This document shows, piece by piece, positions 1 through 11,353 of a DNA stretch of 64,000 nucleotides. The stretch is taken from NCBI GenBank assembly GCA_037954665.1, contig JBBMOL010000136.1, positions 1,686,501 through 1,750,500 of the forward strand. Direction: 5' to 3'. The notes beneath the pieces were generated by a model, which was not told the DNA's origin, did not search any database, and saw only the letters and a program-made list of their open reading frames with translations. The stretch's first letter is position 1. Each line of letters begins with the position of its first letter. The stretch is from Laguncularia racemosa (lineage: Eukaryota > Streptophyta > Magnoliopsida > Myrtales > Combretaceae). Made by a program: the position numbers and the translations under genes.

Positions 1-603
1 TTCTATAACTATGCTAGTACTAATCTAAAACTCCACTCTCCTTTGCCGAAATTCCGTACTCTTTATACTGCCATCAATCATTGCCTATCTAAGAAAGTTT
101 TGGTTTCCTAAAATAAAATCGAAATCTTCATAAATTAGGAAATATTACTTCAACAGGTAGTAACAATTTTTCTAGAAAATAGGAAATTTAACTTCTTATG
201 AAAGGAAATTGAATCTTCAATATGAATTACACTTTAGGAAAGTGAAATTGAGCTTGGAAATGAAAATTAAAAAGTTAAATTTCTACGTAACATGGATACA
301 ACATGGCAGTGTTAATGCCCATGTACCCTTTAGTCTAACAAATATTAAAAAATTATCTTCCACATACCTTAAGACATGGGTGTGTTCTTGATTGTGTGCC
401 TCTACACGGTCTATTGCACAATTTCACCAAAATGTTTAGTTTATGCTCTATTTAACATAGCCTCAAATATAGCCATGCTATGAATTGTGTTATGTTTCTT
501 GATCTTGTAATTTTTATATCTTTACACTAAATTTCACCTATTTTTTCTATTTGTTGAAAAATTATATTTCAAAGCTCTAAAATTAGTAGAAAGAATGGTT
601 AAG
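1..603. other. Unassigned AT-rich flank
   Basis: No supportable gene. Short open frames here (for example 209-391) have no recognisable motif. It is the left flank of solo LTR M1; the last five bases before that LTR (604-608, TGCAA) are its target-site duplication. Confidence 0.5.
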
Positions 604-615
604 TGCAATGATAGG

Positions 616-2272
616 TGATGGGTGTCGAATCCAACAAAAATAAAAACCTACTCCTAGATAATGATATGATTCGCGTATAGTAGTGAGTAGGGTCGTATCC
701 ATAGGGATTGGTTAAATGTATTTCTATTCAAAACGAATAAAGAGGAAAAGAAAAATGGGGGGGGGGGGGGTGGGGGGGGGGGGGGGGGGGGGGGGTTTGT
801 TTGTGAATCAAATAATGTTGAAACAAAATAATAAAGTTGAATATTGATAAAAGCCTAGCCAAAGGAATCAAGATAGCTTAATTCTAGGAATTGATCATCG
901 ATGCAAATGTTTTCTATTCTTATTTCTAGATAAACTGGTTATGGTTATTAACAAACTCTAACAACCTATCTTTCTATACTTCCTCAATAATCAAGAGAAG
1001 CTCTTTGATTATTTCTCTTATCGATTAGACAACCCTAGACAAGTGCTTAGGATTTAATCTATCAGTAGCATTAAAAACTAGAGAGACCACCAATTCATGC
1101 CAGTAGATTATAAGATAACCTATTTAAACATGATCATACACCTCCATAACATGAATTCGATAATCTATTTTATAAACAAACATGTTATTGTGTCACTGAG
1201 ACTAGAACAATCAAACTATTACGGATTTGACGTACTAGTTGACAATATATTAACTTGCTAATTGAGTAGAAGAGCTCTAATTCATACCAATCAACAAAGA
1301 TAATAATGACAAAACGATTAGAAGATATATGAATATCCAAAAATAAAGAATAGAATAAATACAAGTCAATTAGACCTCACAATTCGTGGAGAATTAAACA
1401 TCTATGACCCTTTGGCTAGAAAAGTAGCTTAGCTACTCATGTTCATCAACAAAACGAAAATAAAAAGTAGAAACATGATGAACCCGGTTGCCTGCTCTGC
1501 CTCCAAGATGATCCAAGGTTCTTCAAGATCCAAAAGACCCCTAACCCTCTAGGGTTAGTTCTATTTATATTGTTAGAGGGATGGCATGTGATCTTTTGCT
1601 AGCAAGATACGAAAATATTTTTCCTTTTTCAAGTAGATTTCGAGAAGTGAATATTTGTCCGCTTGGCACGCCCTACGACACGGCCATGGGTTAAGCCGTG
1701 CCTTCCTCTGTGGGTAATTTACAAGTCATCTTCCGTGTCCAGTGTGTACCATGGTTTCCACCACGGCTAGATTTCCAGCCGTGCCTTCCTCTGTGCATAA
1801 TCTACAAGTCTTCATCCATGCCCAGTGTGTGCCATGGCTTCAACCACGGCAGGATCCTAAGCCGTGTCTTCCTCTGTCAATGTTCCACAATTTCTTCTCC
1901 TTGGTTCATCAAGCTTCCACCACGGCTTCAACCATGGCCGTGTCACAAGCCGTGTCTCAAACCGTGCTTCCTCCTAGGCAGATACACGGCCGTGTATTTC
2001 AATCATGTATCTTCCTGTTGATTAAAAACCAAGTACACGGTCGTGTACTTCAATTACACGCCCATGTACTTCCCTCCGGCGGTGTAAATCCTTGTCTTTG
2101 AACCAAGTTGTAGATGACTTCTCTAATTTACTTGAATTGGCACCCTTGACTCCATTTAACCTGATTTATCACCATAATAGAATTAAGTACCATTTCCTTA
2201 TGATTTCTATAAAATCAATAATGAATTAACACAATTTATACTATAAAGATTGAGTATAAAATGGCTCTATCA
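616..2272 (-). repeat. A1 3' LTR
   Basis: 1,657 bp, read on the minus strand from TGATAGAG to ACACCCATCA. It carries a G-tract at 757-795 (14 G, one T, 24 G on the plus strand) where the partner LTR has only 14 G. It also has a CACGG-rich repeat block at about 1670-2095. The polypurine tract lies immediately inside it at 2273-2287. Confidence 0.92.
1670..2095 (-). repeat. CACGG-rich minisatellite inside LTR
   Basis: Imperfect units of roughly 100 bp repeat the phrases GCCGTGCCTTCCTCTGT and CCACGGCT, together with a smaller 12-bp unit (TTCCACCACGGC). The matching block in the 5' LTR is at about 7005-7430 and has two more 12-bp units (7237-7284). Short palindromes of the form ACACGGCCGTGT recur in it. 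The open frames here (1698-2021, 7014-7361) are translations of the repeat, not genes. Confidence 0.75.
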
Positions 2273-2287
2273 AATTCCCCCACACTT
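2273..2287 (-). other. A1 polypurine tract
   Basis: Minus strand reads AAGTGTGGGGGAATT directly before the 3' LTR start TGATAGAG. The same tract precedes the A2 3' LTR at 35291-35304. It is the expected plus-strand primer. Confidence 0.85.
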
Positions 2288-3640
2288 AAACTCTTGCTTG
2301 TCCTCAAGCAATTGCATCAAATCAATTGAGAAATCTGTCATAGATTATACAAACTTTCTTTTCATCATTTCAAGCATCTATTCATTTGTAATTCATGACT
2401 TGTAGTTTTAATGTCTACTACTTCAACCAAACTGGTTTCCTGTGATCAAATTACCATGGACAAAATTTAATAGCTAATCTAAACAAAACAAACTTTAATC
2501 CTCATGTTTAGCAAAAGAACTTTTTTTCCAAAAGTAAATTCTTAATCCACTAAGGTAAAACACCCAATTAAACTTCATTGGATATTAGCAAGTATATAAT
2601 CCTTACAACATAAAGTAAAAGCATATGGTATCAGCTCTTTGCTAGATATTCTCCCTTTTATATGTCTTGTTTTATTCAATGAATGTTTACATTCGTGTTT
2701 TTTTTTTATTTATTCAAGCATCTATTTTGACGGGTTTTTGCCCGCTTCTTTTCATGAACTTTCGCCTTTTCGCCCTTATCGTTATAGTGAGTTCATTGAG
2801 TCGGCAACATCCCGAGCTCATCACTCAAGTGACCGGGTTTTGAGATACCCCTACAGACTCTTCCTCACTCTAACATTCAAGTTTGAATACTCTTAACTCA
2901 ATTAGTTGAATCATTGGAGTAATGGCTATGCTTGATTCTTTTTTTTTTTTTTAAGTATTATGATTGCTTTACAAACAACTTCAAAGAGTATATAGTAACT
3001 AATATAACCTAGAAGTAAACTGGTTTATTTTTCACTTAAGGACTCGACTTACTCTTAGAATTCCAATTCTAAAGCTAAATACAAGGTAAATTTGTTTCTT
3101 AAAGATTTCACTACTTAATTTTAACCAAGTATTCTAATCACAGCAGTGGGTGAATAAAGCATTTGAACAAGTCAATTTCACATGTTGTAGATGCTTATTA
3201 CAACATTTAGTACAATCTCTAGATTTCATGATAATTTTCAAAAAATTTGGCTTAAAATTGCTTAAAGACAAACATTCAAAGTATGGATCAATTCTCTATT
3301 CTCTATATTTTATTATCCTCTCCCCTACACTTAGCTTGAACAGTGTCCTCACTGTTTCTAATTCAGCACAATTGAAGAGGAATTAACAACTCAAGGAACA
3401 TTAGAGAATAAGAGAAAGGAAATACTGGTACTTCCTTGGTATTGGAGTTCTCCCCTTAAGCTCTGGAAAGTGTCATCTGATGATATGTATCCTTGCTGCA
3501 GCTGATCCAAAAGAAATCAAAACAACACTAAAATCGCAACAAAACTAAAACTAAAACTAAAGCAAAACAAAACTAAAAATTGAATTTTTTTTTTTGACAT
3601 GGGTTGCCTCCCATGAAGCGCCTTTCTTTAACGTCTTTGG
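2288..3640 (-). other. A1 3' non-coding internal region
   Basis: About 1.35 kb between the gag-protease stop and the polypurine tract, conserved in A2 at 33938-35290. No supportable ORF; the frame at 2639-2896 is antisense to the element and lacks motifs. Near the gag-pro end is the phrase GCGCTTCATGGGAGGCAACC (minus strand), resembling the sequence that follows pol in Athila elements. In a full element the env-like region would lie around here; I see none of it. Confidence 0.6.
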
Positions 3641-5905
3641 CTAGACGTTCCTGGCTAGATGTTCGAGTAAGGGTTTTGATTCCAGCTTTGGTGCCTGTGG
3701 TGATGGGTTAGTAACATCCACAACAAAAACATGAGAGATATCGCTAGGATGTTTCATGGCATCATAAATGTTAAATTTAATCACTTCACCATTAAATTCC
3801 ATAGTGAGGGTACCATCATTTACATCAATTTTTGTCTTGGATGTCTTAAGGAATGGTCACCCTAATAATATCATTGATGAATTATGAGAATCATTATCTT
3901 CCATATCAAGCACATAAAAATCAGCAGGAAAAACTAACCCATTGACTTGAACTAAAACATCCTCTAGAACTCCCTCAGGATAAACATTGGACCTGTCAGC
4001 AAGTTGAACAATAACACCCGTTTCCTTCAAAGGACCAACATTTAAACATTGATAAACAGACAAAGGCATGACATTGATTGAAGCTCCTAGATCGCACATG
4101 GCTTTAGCGATTCCAAGATTACCTATTTTGCAAGGAATGGTAAACATACCTGGATCCTTACATTTAGGAGGAAGCTTCTTCTGAATAATAGTTGAAACAT
4201 TTTTACTCACACCAATCTTTTCATTGCCTTTCAGCTTCCTTTTGTTAGTGCACAAGTCTTTGAGAAATCTGGCATAGCGCAGTATTTGCTTAATTGCATC
4301 AAGCAAAGGAATATTTACCTCGACTTTGGGAAAAGTTTCCAGAATCTCTTTTTCTTCCGCTTCATTCTTGGATTTCGCCAATCTGGAGGGGAAAGGAGGT
4401 GGTATCAATGTGACCTTTGATGGCTCAACTAGAGACTTGCTAATTTGGTTGTCCTGCTGGTTTGGAGTTGAATTTTCATTCTTAGTCTCTTCCCCAAGAG
4501 TAGATGGGTGTCCTTTCTTATTTGATCCCTGCAATTCTGTTCCACTTCTCAAGGTAATTGCGTTAACACTTTGCTTCGGGTTTGTAATAGTTTGAGAAGG
4601 TAACTTACCTTGAGTTTCTAATCTGTTTATAGCAGAAGCAAGTTGGCTTACCTGATTCTCCAAGTTTTGAATGCTTTGCTTTGTTTCCTCCTGAAATTGT
4701 TTGGTATTAATAGTGAGAGACTTAACAATATCCTCAAGAGACATACCTGAAGTGGAAGGAGCTTGGGGTACTTGTTGTGATGGCTTAGGCTGGAATTGTT
4801 GGAAATGTTGAGGGTTATTGCCATATCAGAAGTTAAGATGATCCCTCCATCCAGGATTGTAAGTATTCGAGTAGGGGTCATACTTCCTTTGTGGTTGTCC
4901 TGAGAATCCTCCTACAGCATTGGCGTGTTCATGGTTGTCATCTTGTAATGTGGGGCACATGTCGGTAGGATGATTAGGAGCAGCACAAATTCCACAAACC
5001 TTCACTTGCTGTGTTTTTCCAAGAGCTATCTGTTGCACAAGGGAGGTTAGGTTAGAAATTTGATGTTCAAGGTTAGACACACTTACCTCATTCACCTTCC
5101 TTGAAGATGTATCATGCCTATACCCAAATTGTTGTGAATTGGCAGCTATAATGGAGATCAATTCCCTAGCTTGACCAGAGGTTTTGTTTACTATGGCGCC
5201 TCCACTTGCAGCATCCATCATCTTCCTCTCCATCGGAAGTAGGCCTTGATAGAAGTATTGGATGAGAAGTTGTTCAGATATCCTATGTTGTGGACAGCTT
5301 GCACACAATTGCTTGAACCTCTCCCAATACTCATGAAGAGTCTTGGTGTCCCTCTGTTTGATACCACAAATTTCTCTTCTTATACCAGCAGCTCTGGATG
5401 CGGGGAAGAATTTGTCCAAGAAGAGTCTGACCATATCTATCCAAGTGGTTATAGAACCTGGAGGTAAATAAAACAACCAATCTTTAGCTTTAGTGCTTAA
5501 AGACGGAAAAGCACGTAGCTTGATTTGATCGTCAGTTATTCCTTGCGGCCTCATACTAGAACACACTATATGAAACTCTTTCAAATGCTTGTGAGGGTCT
5601 TCATTCTCAAGACCATGAAAGGTGGGTAGCAGATGTATCAACCTAGATTTCAACTCAAATTCAACAGCTAGTTCAGGATAGTGAATACAAAGTGGTTGTT
5701 GATTCACATCCGGTGCAGCTAATTCCCTTAATGTTCTCTCGGGATTTGCCATATCGTCTTCTTTTTCAGAATCAAGGGATGAATCAGACAAATCCGATGC
5801 TAAGTTCAGTCTAGTGGATGATCTAGCTTCTTGTCGCAGCCTCTTTAGAGTCTTCTCAATCTCCCGATTATAAGTTAGTTCACCTGTCTGAGAAGAACGA
5901 GTCAT
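3641..5905 (-). pseudogene. A1 gag-protease polyprotein, two nonsense codons
   Basis: A 754-codon frame starting at ATG 5905, chosen because A2 has the same start at the same distance from the PBS; the frame itself is open further upstream into the LTR. Order: N-terminal region, retrotransposon gag domain (about residues 130-270, with WLFYLPPGSITTW and FYQGL motifs), a CCHC zinc knuckle (C-X2-C-X4-H-X4-C), a proline/glutamine-rich linker, then an aspartic protease with DLGAS and a trailing LLG. It would make the capsid and process it. Two in-frame TGA codons (4826-4828 and 3857-3859) stand where A2 has CGA. Apart from these the frame is full length, identical in length to A2 (2,265 nt including stop). 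Confidence 0.9.
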
Positions 5906-5933
5906 ACAAGAATAGAAATAAATTTGACACCAA

Positions 5934-5951
5934 TCCCCGGCAACGGCGCCA
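5934..5951 (-). other. A1 primer-binding site, tRNA-Asp type
   Basis: The plus strand here reads TCCCCGGCAACGGCGCCA, the 3' end of plant tRNA-Asp including CCA; the minus strand is therefore its 18-nt complement. It sits five bases inside the 5' LTR. tRNA-Asp priming is usual for Athila-type elements. Confidence 0.88.
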
Positions 5952-5956
5952 AAATT

Positions 5957-7612
5957 TGATGGGTGTCGAATCCAACAAAAATAAAAACCTACTCCTAGAT
6001 AATGATATGATTCGCGTATAGTAGTGAGTAGGGTCGTATCCACAGGGATTGGTTAAATGTATTTCTATTCAAAACGAATAAAGAGGAAAAGAAAAATGGG
6101 GGGGGGGGGGGTTTGTTTGTGAATCAAATAATGTTGAAACAAAATAATAAAGTTGAATATTGATAAAAGCCTAGCCAAAGGAATCAAGATAGCTTAATTC
6201 TAGGAATTGATCATCGATGCAAATGTTTTCTACTCTTATTTCTAGATAAACTGGTTATGGTTATTAACAAGCTTTAATAACCTATCTTTCCGTACTTCCT
6301 CGATAATCAAGAGAAGCTCTTTGATTGTTTCTCTTATCGATTAGACAACCCTAGACAAGCGCTTAGGATTTAATCTATCAATAGCATTAAAAACTAGAGA
6401 GACCACCAATTCATGCCAGTAGATTATAAGATAACCTATTTAAACATGATCATACACCTCCATAACATGAATTCGATCATCTATTTTATAAACAAACATG
6501 TTATTGTGTCACTGAGACTAGAACAATCAAACTATTACGGATTTGACGTACTAGTTGACAATATATTAACTTGCTAATTGAGTAGAAGAGCTCTAATTCA
6601 TACCAATCAACAAAGATAATAATGACAAAACGATTAGAAGATATATGAATATCCAAAAATAAAGAATAGAATAAATACAAGTCAATTAGACCTCACAATT
6701 CGTGGAGAATTAAACATCTATGACCCTTTGGCTAGAAAAGTAGCTTAGCTACTCATGTTCATCAACAAAACGAAAATAAAAAGTAGAAACATGATGAACC
6801 CGGTTGCCTGCTCTGCCTCCAAGATGATCCAAGGTTCTTCAAGATCCAAAAGACCCCTAACCCTCTAGGGTTAGTTCTATTTATATTTTTAGAGGGATGG
6901 CATGTGATCTTTTGCTAGCAAGATACGAAAATATCTTTCCTTTTTCAAGTAGATTTCGAGAAGTGAGTATTCGTCCGCCTGGCACGCCCTACGAGATGGC
7001 CGTGGGTTAAGCCGTGCCTTCCTCTGTAGGTAATTTACAAGTCATCTTCCGTGTCCAGTGTGTACCACGGTTTCCACCACGGCTAGATTTCCAGCCGTGC
7101 CTTCCTCTGTGCATAATCTACAAGTCTTCATCCGTGCCTAGTGTATGCCACAGCTTCAACCACGGCCGGATCCTAAGCTGTGTCTTCCTCTGTCAATGTT
7201 CCACAATTTCTTCTCCTTGGTTCATCAAGCTTCCACCACGGTTTCCACCACGGCTTCCACCACGTCTTCAACCACGGCCGTGTCACAAGCTGTGTCTCAA
7301 ACCGTGCTTCCTCCTAGGCAGATACACGGCCATGTATTTCAACCATGTATCTTCCTGTTGATTAAAAACCAAGTACACGGCCGTGTACTTTAATTACACG
7401 CCTATGTACTTCCCTCCGGCGGTGTAAATCCTTGTCTTTGAACCAAGTTGTAGATGACTTCTCTAATTTACTTGAATTGGCACCCTTGACTCCATTTAAC
7501 CTGATTTATCACCATAATAGAATTAAGTACCATTTCCTTATGATTTCTATAAAATCAATAATGAATTAACACAATTTATACTATAAAGATTGAGTATAAA
7601 ATGTCTCTATCA
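5957..7612 (-). repeat. A1 5' LTR
   Basis: 1,656 bp. It shares its ends with the 3' LTR. It contains a perfect 20-bp palindrome, AAGTACACGGCCGTGTACTT, at 7371-7390; the partner LTR has one change in it. The G-tract at 6098-6111 is 14 long. Confidence 0.92.
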
Positions 7613-8586
7613 ATAGGAATCAAAATCCTACAAGACCTATCATTAGGGCAAGAGCCAAAAGATTTCAAATCTTGGCGATGAGGGTCCTTTTTGAGCAAAT
7701 TAACCTTGAAATTATTTATTTACTAACCCCTTTTCTATTACTCATGTATTGTATATTCCAATAGGCTTACTTATCAGGCTTTACAGGGCTGTGGACAAAC
7801 TCACTAAGACTCAGCTTGTAGGTTATCCATGGACCGACCTAAATCGAAGATGAGTTGGACCGACGAGTTGATTTGAAGACCCGGCATGTTGAGGACTATT
7901 TTTATTTTTTTGTTATTTTCTTAGAACCATTTATGTTATAAGTTTTTGGGACATTTTTATTTGGTTGTAATTTGTGTTTTAGGACCTGCCACCCTATAAT
8001 GGCATTGTTATAATTTTTGGAGTGTTTTTACCCTAATAGGATCAAGTATAAATACTTGCTAACTAGGTTTTTGGAGACACATTATCTTTGACATCAAATT
8101 ATACATTTTTGTGACCGTGAGAGACAACCTCTTACAAGCTTCTACTCTTATCAATTTCAAGTGTGGAATTGTGGCGAGTTGGCTTAGGAATCCTTGTGAG
8201 TTATATCAAGGTCATTTCTAAGTTGCATCTAATTATATCTAGTGAGTAATAGCTAGTTTGTGATTGTATTGGTTCTTATTATTTTGTTTCATGAAATTAG
8301 GGTTCCTTATTCAATATTTGGTTCATGCCATTTTATAGTTGAAAATTGGAATCACTTGTGTTGTTTATTGGATTGGTTTTGTCTAATTGAATACACGCCA
8401 TTTGGAGTTATTTCTTCCTTATTTGTACGTTATTTTGGAGTATTTTTCATGAACTTATCACGCCATATTTGTGGAGTTATCTAGGTGATTCACCAATTGG
8501 AATGTGTACATTGTGCTTTGGATTTTAGGCACATCATGCAATATCCATCAAAAATATGAGAGAATTAAACAAAAGACTATTATAAA

Positions 8587-9228
8587 TGTTACAAATAATG
8601 AGTATTTTATAACATTTATCAAGTATTATCCACTTTGACATGTTATGTTACACAATTTTATCCCTTGGTGTAGTTACTTCTCATGGAGTCACTAATCTTG
8701 GAAATGCTCTAGACCAAGCGTGCTTAAGCTTGGAGGTCTAATGAACTACAAGTTGTTATAATAAAAGGTTCCTTGATGATTAAAATTCCATCAGCTTCTA
8801 ATTGAGGGATATCATAATCTCTACCCACTTATAAATTTTATGTCCTCATTAGTTTTGCTACATAGGTCCATGAACACACATTTAGTAGGGAAGACTTTAG
8901 AGGTGCTCCTTTATAGGTTCAAGAGATACCCCTATGCTTTAGCACTTTGCCCTGCATGGCCCTTAGCTCATCCACTTCTAATTAGTGTATTGCTCTGATA
9001 CTACTCTGTAACAACCCGATTGGAATTCCTTTTACCAAGGTGTTTTCTACTTTGGTGTGTATGATACATGGTTTTGTCCCTAGGTGCAACTACTTCCTGA
9101 GGGTCACTTGTCCTAACAGTGCTTTTGGCCAAACAGTCTTAACTTCAAAGTTTGGTAAACTCCAAGTTGCTACACCAAAAGGCGCTTCGATGATCAGAAT
9201 TTTGTCACTTTTCATTTGAGGGATATCA
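8587..9228 (-). mobile_element. Possible miniature LTR retrotransposon (TRIM-like), old
   Basis: Two diverged direct repeats, 8587-8814 and 9007-9228 (about 225 bp each), both reading TGATATCCCTC to TTACA on the minus strand. Only about 190 bp lies between them. Immediately inside the right copy is GCTCTGATACTA (8992-9003), the reverse complement of a near-perfect initiator-Met primer-binding site. This is the layout of a terminal-repeat retrotransposon in miniature, or of a larger element collapsed by deletion. The repeats are strongly diverged and I see no clear target duplication. Confidence 0.5.
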
Positions 9229-9431
9229 TATCACTCGAGTCTCACTTCTTTTGTAGCCTTCTAAAATTAGATTTAAGATTATGGTTCCCATCATCACCCC
9301 TTCCCTTAGAAATGATTCATCTCAAATCTTGCTTTTACTTGGACTTGCGATGAGGATAAACAACCTTTCATGTAAACATATTTTTCATATCCTACTTCTA
9401 CTTCCCTTGAGCAATTTGTACTCTTTTCACA
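9229..9431. other. Short unassigned spacer
   Basis: No gene. The phrase around 9250-9295 (GTAGCCTTCTAAAATTAG, then GGTTCCCATCATC) resembles 27905-27950, suggesting both come from one old repeat family. Confidence 0.4.
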
Positions 9432-10330
9432 TTAGCTAGGTTTATGGAAGAAGCACAATCTTCTACCTATCTTTTTAGAAACTGTAAATATTCTAAAGAC
9501 TATTATATATTTCCCTTTTATCAGATTGCAATGGTGTTCTAGCAAGACATTAGTAGCATCTATTGGCATGACATTACAATTAACTCCATCTTCATATTTG
9601 CCAATTCTAAATGACACTTTAACCTTCCTGTTGACTTGTATAGTCCCCTTCTCTTCAAGCCAATACGAACTATATGGCTTTAGATGTGGCATAGCTTTCA
9701 ACCTTAAACTATGAACACAAGCAGTAGAAATAAGATTAGTATAACTACCTCCATTGATGATGAGAGAACATGATCTAGTAAGCCATTGACAAGTTGCTAT
9801 CACCATTATCATGGTTCTTGTGCTTCTTTTCTCAAGTTCTGTATCATTAGGCTTCTCCTTCTCACATGAAGCTTCTGATATGTTAGTAGAACCAAGTTTC
9901 GTAACATTGTAACTCACCATGTCTGCAATTTCACACTTTAAACATGTAATGAACCTCGTTATTGTTTATTCCTTAGGCTCATTCCCTTTACACCAAATTA
10001 GAAGGGTCTTATATGTTTATGCATAATCTTCCCTACACATTACCCTTTGTCTCAACAATTGTAATCTCATCAACAACTCTTACATGTAGTATTAGGCTAC
10101 AATCCACTTCCTTAGTAGTCTTTTCATGATGGTCTACATTAGTACTTTTGCCTCACCATGTTCTCTCTTTCAAATCTTTTCATTTTTCCACCACAAAGAT
10201 GCATACCTTGTGAACTCCAAGGTAGCCAACTTAAGTTTTTTTACACTCATTATACTTTAACATTCAAACAATCTCTGTACTTGCTACTCCCAATTTAAGT
10301 AATCATTTAGCAATCCACATCAATCAAATT
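9432..10330 (-). pseudogene. Decayed Ty3/gypsy gag and aspartic protease
   Basis: The open part (9432-9920) encodes a retropepsin-like domain with the pattern LIINGGSYTNLIS followed by YWLEEKGTIQV. The normal D-S-G catalytic triad reads N-G-G, so the protease would be dead. Upstream on the same strand, through stops, is a gag remnant containing ASLWWKN (about 10180-10230) and a YLNWE-like segment (about 10300). The same motifs occur in the M4 gag (VALWWKN, YLDWED) and protease. It belongs to an old minus-strand element whose primer-binding site is at 11114-11125. Confidence 0.75.
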
Positions 10331-11353
10331 TAGGAATCTTTAATTCAATAATCTCTATCAAACATATATGTTGATTCCCTTCAATAACTTAGTCTACTCT
10401 AAAATTGCCTCCTTCTCCTTTTGCTAAATCATTATCTCCTTTGCATTATCTAACACACCAACCTCCATGCCTATGCACTCCTTCATTGTTATCTCTCCTA
10501 AGTATCATTTAGTTGTCAAAATTTTGTGGTATTGAAATAGACGAAACATTTTGTTCTTTGTTTAGTTTATATATTTTCTTAGTTACTGGACAAAAATGAT
10601 TCTAAAGTATTGGACAAAGTGTTTATATTTTGTACTATCTAAAATATGGTACAAAAATCAAATTCACTAGATAAAAACATAAAAATCCTCATCCAGTACT
10701 TGGTATAATATGTTTAGTGCAGTACTTTATTTATCCAAATAATGGACATCATAAAAATCTTTATCCTATACTAAACACACGAAACATAGTACAAGAGAGT
10801 TGTACTATTCTATTTTCCTTGTTCTATACTGTCTAGTTCTCTTTATACTACCCAGTACTATAATTTAAACGTTACCCTAATATCTATATCAATGTTTGCT
10901 GCTTGGTAATCATAGTGTTCATCATCTTTGCAATATCTATTAATTACTGACTTACTTCATTCCTAATGATGTTCCTCTTTTGTCTTTTAACAGTCCTAAC
11001 ACTACCTTTGTCATTAACATCTGCATTAACACTATCATCATTTGATATCCTTTAAGTATGTGATAATTCAAATGAATTAGGATCAATACAATTACCACCA
11101 TCGCTAAATCCTTACTTTGATACCAAATTATGATGTATCAAGAATTAAGGAAAAATTTTAACCATAAACAATAAGCATAGCAAATTGCTAGGTTAAAAAG
11201 TTTAGTGTCTTTGATACTAAAAAATGATAAAATTATGCCCCTTACACAATACATGATAAAATTTAAATCTTTTTGCAATTTGGTGGACTTAAGGAAAATA
11301 AATAAAGCGGGTATAAACAATGATTGAATTGGATTTAATAGTTGAATTGAGTG
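10331..11353 (-). other. 5' leader, PBS and LTR start of the old gypsy element
   Basis: No ORF of note. At 11114-11125 the plus strand reads ACTTTGATACCA, an initiator-Met primer-binding site in reverse complement. TGATGTATCAAG begins at 11131, which looks like the end of a minus-strand LTR as in the M family (ACATCA then TTTGGTATCA). The putative LTR is cut at 11353 by S1. Around 10560-10900 is AT-rich sequence with repeated short words (GTACTAT, CAGTACT). Confidence 0.5.

Larger units (their letters stand above)
616..7612 (-). mobile_element. Non-autonomous Athila-like LTR retrotransposon A1
   Basis: Complete element on the minus strand: LTRs 5957-7612 (5') and 616-2272 (3'), both TG...CA. 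It is flanked by a perfect 5-bp duplication ATAGG (611-615 and 7613-7617). The internal region is 3,684 bp, with a tRNA-Asp primer-binding site, one gag-protease frame and a polypurine tract. There is no reverse transcriptase, RNase H or integrase. The gag and the DLGAS protease resemble Athila-group Ty3/gypsy elements. The frame ends just where the reverse transcriptase of a full Athila element would begin. By eye the LTRs differ at about 2% of positions, so insertion is fairly recent. A2 has the same structure. Confidence 0.92.
609..8536 (+). mobile_element. Solo LTR M1, split by element A1
   Basis: The LTR starts TGATAGG at 609-615, is interrupted by A1 with its ATAGG duplication, and resumes at 7618, ending in GGCACATCA at 8536. 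Removing A1 leaves about 926 bp. The direct duplication TGCAA lies on both sides (604-608 and 8537-8541), and neither PBS nor PPT-internal sequence follows, so this is a solo LTR left by LTR-LTR recombination. It belongs to the same family as the LTRs at 39520, 42390, 47382, 50371 and 61859. It keeps the TATA-box palindrome (8041-8060, one change) and a U3 segment that in other copies encodes the end of pol. Confidence 0.88.

Noticed and set aside
1698..2101. Frames of 107 and 119 codons inside the A1 LTR, echoed at 7014-7393
   Set aside because: Repeat-derived, antisense to the element and inside the LTR; presence in both LTRs is due to LTR duplication, not coding conservation.
2639..2896. 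85-codon frame in A1 and its counterpart near 34755-35003 in A2
   Set aside because: The two frames are on opposite strands relative to the element and encode unrelated peptides; region treated as non-coding.
5934..5951. tRNA-like sequence ending in CCA
   Set aside because: Only the 3' 18 nt of tRNA-Asp are present and they sit at the LTR border: a primer-binding site, not a tRNA gene.
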